Positions 61,110 to 64,000 of a DNA stretch of 64,000 nt are shown one piece after another. Each line of letters begins with the position of its first letter. Positions within the stretch are counted from its first letter, which is position 1. The DNA lies in NCBI GenBank assembly GCA_030998015.1, contig JARWMV010000009.1, positions 392,828 to 456,827 on the forward strand, in the 5' to 3' direction. The notes under the pieces were generated by a model. That model worked only from the letters and a program-made list of their open reading frames with translations, made no database searches and was not told the DNA's origin. Made by a program: the position numbers and the translations under genes. Source of the DNA: Ceratorhiza oryzae-sativae. Lineage: Eukaryota > Basidiomycota > Agaricomycetes > Cantharellales > Ceratobasidiaceae.

Positions 61110-64000
61110 ATGCCTGAGAGACCAGACCAGGCCAACCGACCCATGATTAAAGACCGAATCGACAACAACCGTGGCGAGCGTATTACATTCAGTTTCGAGG
61201 AGTTCAGGGTGAAATACAAAGAGTTGGCGGAACGGCAGCTGAGGAACACAAGCGAGTACGGGGATCACACGGTGTTTGCTAATACAGGCACGTACGAAGA
61301 TCTAGGCTCCAAGTACCGGGCGAACATCATACCCACGAATTCGGAAACACAAGCCATTCGCCTCACCTACATGTGCGACATTGACTCCGTTATTGGTTTC
61401 ATCCATGAGGGTCTGCCTTTCCCCCTCCCGCAGGAGTGCTCCTTGCACTACCACATTCTAGACAACCCCATGATGGCTCTGGAAAAGAGCATCCACATCG
61501 AGCCGTATGAGTGGGACCTACCTGACAAGCAGAAATGCGTAAGCAAGCATGAACAATTGCATATATATTGGCTGCTAACCCTGCATGCATTTATGGTCTC
61601 AGAGTCTGCAATATCACATGATCCCCAACTCATACTTTGGTGAGATCGGTGGAGGGAACGCTCGTACAATCGCTGTGTGCATATTCTACCCCAACCTCGC
61701 GTTAGTACGGAAAGCTACCGATGGGAACACAGTGAGTACTGAGCATCAGGCACAGCTCTACAACCTAGCAGTCCGGCCAGCAGCTGAGGAGATCTTGCCT
61801 CGAGATCCTCTGAAAGCTTGGCCTGATCATTTCGAGTTTGAAAACTGGCGGGCTCGCCGAGCGAAAGGGCAAAGAGTCCATTCTACGCGCACTATCTCTG
61901 GGGCATACCTCCCAAGCTTCCTTGGTGCTCTGTATGCTAATACAAAAGCTAACCCAGCTCTCTCTTGGGCTGTTGGCTTCTTCTTGGGGATCGAGATCAA
62001 AGGCGTAAAAGATAGCACACGGCATCAGGTTCCGCAACCACTGGCTGTTGGGCCGGACGCGCTCAACGAGCAAGTAGAGAGCGAATTCAAGGATGGGAGA
62101 ACTGAGGCTATCATTAAAGCACTCGACCCACTGGATATTGAAGTGATCCTAACTGATCTAGCCGATTCGTTTTGGATCGACATTGCAACAGTGGTCCACC
62201 ATGGAGATCATGGGAAGAGCTTGCTGCCCAAGGCTGAAGCCCACGCCCAACTGGCGAACTTATTGACCGATATTGGTCAGCTCCGATGTGCATCGCGCAT
62301 CCAGAGAGGCTCCTCTGGTGGCTACTTTTTCGACTCATGGGCGCTCTTGACTCGGCATGGGGGATTTCGGATGAGCTTCCTTAGCCAGCAGGACTGCAGG
62401 AACCAGTGCCGTGATCCGGATATAATCGGACCATTTGGAACTTCGTACCTGAACGTATACACAGACGACATTAAGGAGACCCAGCTGAAGGACGCAGGTG
62501 AGGTCGCGAAACATATGAAGGGGGTAGATATGTACAAGGACTTTCCGTCCGTGCACGGGAAATTCCTTGAGCCCCTCGCCAAGATCTTCAAATCAAACTT
62601 TGAGCAACTCAAGGCGGTCGACGTCCGTCTCGAGTCCCGGGTTCGAATCGCGTCTGCTCTCGAAGCACATCGGTGGCTCAGAAAGGATTGGGTGGCCTCC
62701 TGCTTAGTGACAGTTCCCACCGCCGAGCTTTGGTGAGCGACCTAGAGCTGAGGGGGCGTTTCGGATACCAGGCTACTGACAATATTGTGTGTCAAATTAT
62801 TTCAGGCATTGGCGTCTTATACATTTAGAAGCAGCCGCAGTAACAATGGGAAAGGCTCACGCAGAGCTCATACATTTGTCGTCCGACAAAGCGCTGGCTA
62901 CAGCCACCCTTGGGCTCGGGATGTGCCTGAAGGCAAACGCGCTAGTCTGCCGGATGCGCGATAACGGACTCTATGCAACGTTGAAGGACACCTTGAGCCC
63001 TCATACGCTGGACCACAAGGTGGTTCTGGCTAGTCAGGACAACGGAGCATTTTTCATTCACACGCAGATCCTTGATCCACCTCTCTACAAGATCCCACGA
63101 ACGAGTTCGCACAGAATGCTAAATGCTTGGACGGTAGCATCGTTGTTGAGCATCGACCGAGACAGCAGCGCTCTTGAAGCCATAACCGCCCTCATGAATC
63201 GCGGGGGGGTCGGCCGGAACATGGCAAAGCGGGGTGTTCAGCGGCCATTCGACTGGGGACAGGACGATGCAGAACCCGAGGAGCTGACGGTCAGACTAGA
63301 CCCAGATACCATCGCGGTCGGGCCAGCTAGCCGAACGAAGCGGACGAAGCGGGTCGGGGTGTCGATGACTGAAAACCTGGAGGACGCCGTTGGTGCAGAC
63401 GCCGTCACCTTGCCGCAGCCGGCAGAGCTACCTGGTTATGCTTCGGCTGGCGAGGATGAAGAAGAGCCGGAGCCACCGGTGTCGCTGCTTGAGCAGCTAA
63501 ACGTTATCATGAACGCCATGCCGGGGACCATGCTGAAGGCGCTACCCACAACTTCAGGGCCGAGGAAGGAATCTTGGTGTGCCCTGACCCCTTCGCAGTG
63601 CAACTCTCTGCGATACTCGGACTTGACGGACTCCAAGAGGATTGATGGGTTCTTCAAGGGGTGGACCCAGGTCTCTAGTGAAGAAAGCTGGTCGCGCGCC
63701 GTAAAGAAGCTGCTACCGACCCTGGAGGAGTACGAAAGTTGGTGTGCAAAATCCAGACAGGGGGTGTATGCGCAGGGTCTCCATTACCTCGACTGGTTCA
63801 CGTCCTGGATCAGTATCCTAAGGAACTCAGACAATACACTGACTCAAAAGCAGATAGGGGATCTAGTAAAATGGATGAGGAGGAAAATTAGTACAGAAGC
63901 ACAGTGGCTACCAAATGGGAAGTCAGACCGTCTATGGGGTGAAACTGGAGCAGGGCCCAAGGCAAGGGTGTTTGGAACGGAGCTCGCAAAGGGTAGAGCA
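61110..64000 (+). CDS. Large unrecognised gene, truncated by the window edge
   Basis: Exons 61110-61538, 61603-62732 and 62806 to beyond 64000 join in frame (phase 0, then phase 2), giving at least 918 residues. Start: the first ATG (ACCATGCC) of a frame open further upstream; it gives MPERPDQANRPMIKDRIDNN. Landmarks: TYMCDIDSVIGFIHEGLPF, SLQYHMIPNSYFGEIGGGNART, SWAVGFFLGIEIKGVKDS, DPDIIGPFGTSYLNVYTDDIKETQ, KDFPSVHGKFLEPLAKIF, then after the intron HWRLIHLEAAAVTMGKAHAEL, NRGGVGRNMAKRGVQRPFDWG, a basic acidic linker (RTKRTKRVGVSM; GEDEEEPEPP) and WISILRNSDNTLTQKQIGDLVKW. I do not recognise the family. Multicopy hypothetical proteins of similar character are common in Agaricomycetes. No frame break was seen. 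Confidence 0.7.

Noticed and set aside
62630..62660. tRNA B-box-like sequence (GGTTCGAATC)
   Set aside because: It lies within a continuous coding exon and no matching A-box or cloverleaf is present upstream.

Overview
The window is nuclear DNA of a filamentous basidiomycete, most likely an Agaricomycete. A Rhizoctonia/Ceratobasidium-type genome is my best guess, not a proven assignment. The evidence is dense genes with many 45-65 nt GT-AG introns, a STE3-type mating pheromone receptor, tandem F-box-like genes, a GPI-type chitin deacetylase and a DUF2235 hydrolase. There are no operons and I see no tRNA, rRNA or CRISPR array.

Left part (1-44.5 kb), ordinary gene-rich chromosome. In order: a seven-exon STE3-like pheromone receptor (761-2226, +); a multi-exon adaptin large-chain gene, probably AP-4 epsilon-like (3192-6953, +); an NmrA-like NAD(P)-binding gene (7241-8569, +); a five-exon glutathione S-transferase (9127-9987, +); a chitin deacetylase (11480-12925, -); a GNAT acetyltransferase (15083-15838, +); two F-box/LRR-like paralogues (16188-18573, -); a full-size ABCG transporter (18870-24724, -); two more F-box-like paralogues (25640-28164, +); a DUF2235 alpha/beta hydrolase (30648-33520, +); a protein with ADP-ribosyltransferase-like signatures (34302-35901, +); a GATA zinc-finger factor (38788-40796, +); and an unrecognised protein (42877-44534, +).

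Right part (45-64 kb), subtelomere-like. A Penelope-like retroelement without an endonuclease lies on the minus strand (45076-49159) between TTAGG-type repeats. It carries a candidate type I hammerhead ribozyme in its 3' region, an ORF1 whose basic C-terminus appears only after removal of a 49-nt intron, and an ATGA overlap joining ORF1 to the reverse transcriptase. Beyond it lie degenerate tandem repeats (about 46 bp and 210 bp), an SNF2-family helicase gene (52760-58557), a 150-bp MITE, an interstitial CCCTAA tract, and a large unrecognised gene running off the right edge (61110 to beyond 64000). A GTAC-N3-GTAC motif recurs seven times to the right of 50 kb.

Several coding regions (retroelement RT, one F-box gene, the SNF2 helicase, the GATA factor) are interrupted by one- or two-base frame breaks, mostly in homopolymers or short repeats. 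This could be consensus error in the assembly or early decay. Exon boundaries were read by eye from GT-AG signals and frame continuity; protein assignments rest on motif recognition, with no database search.
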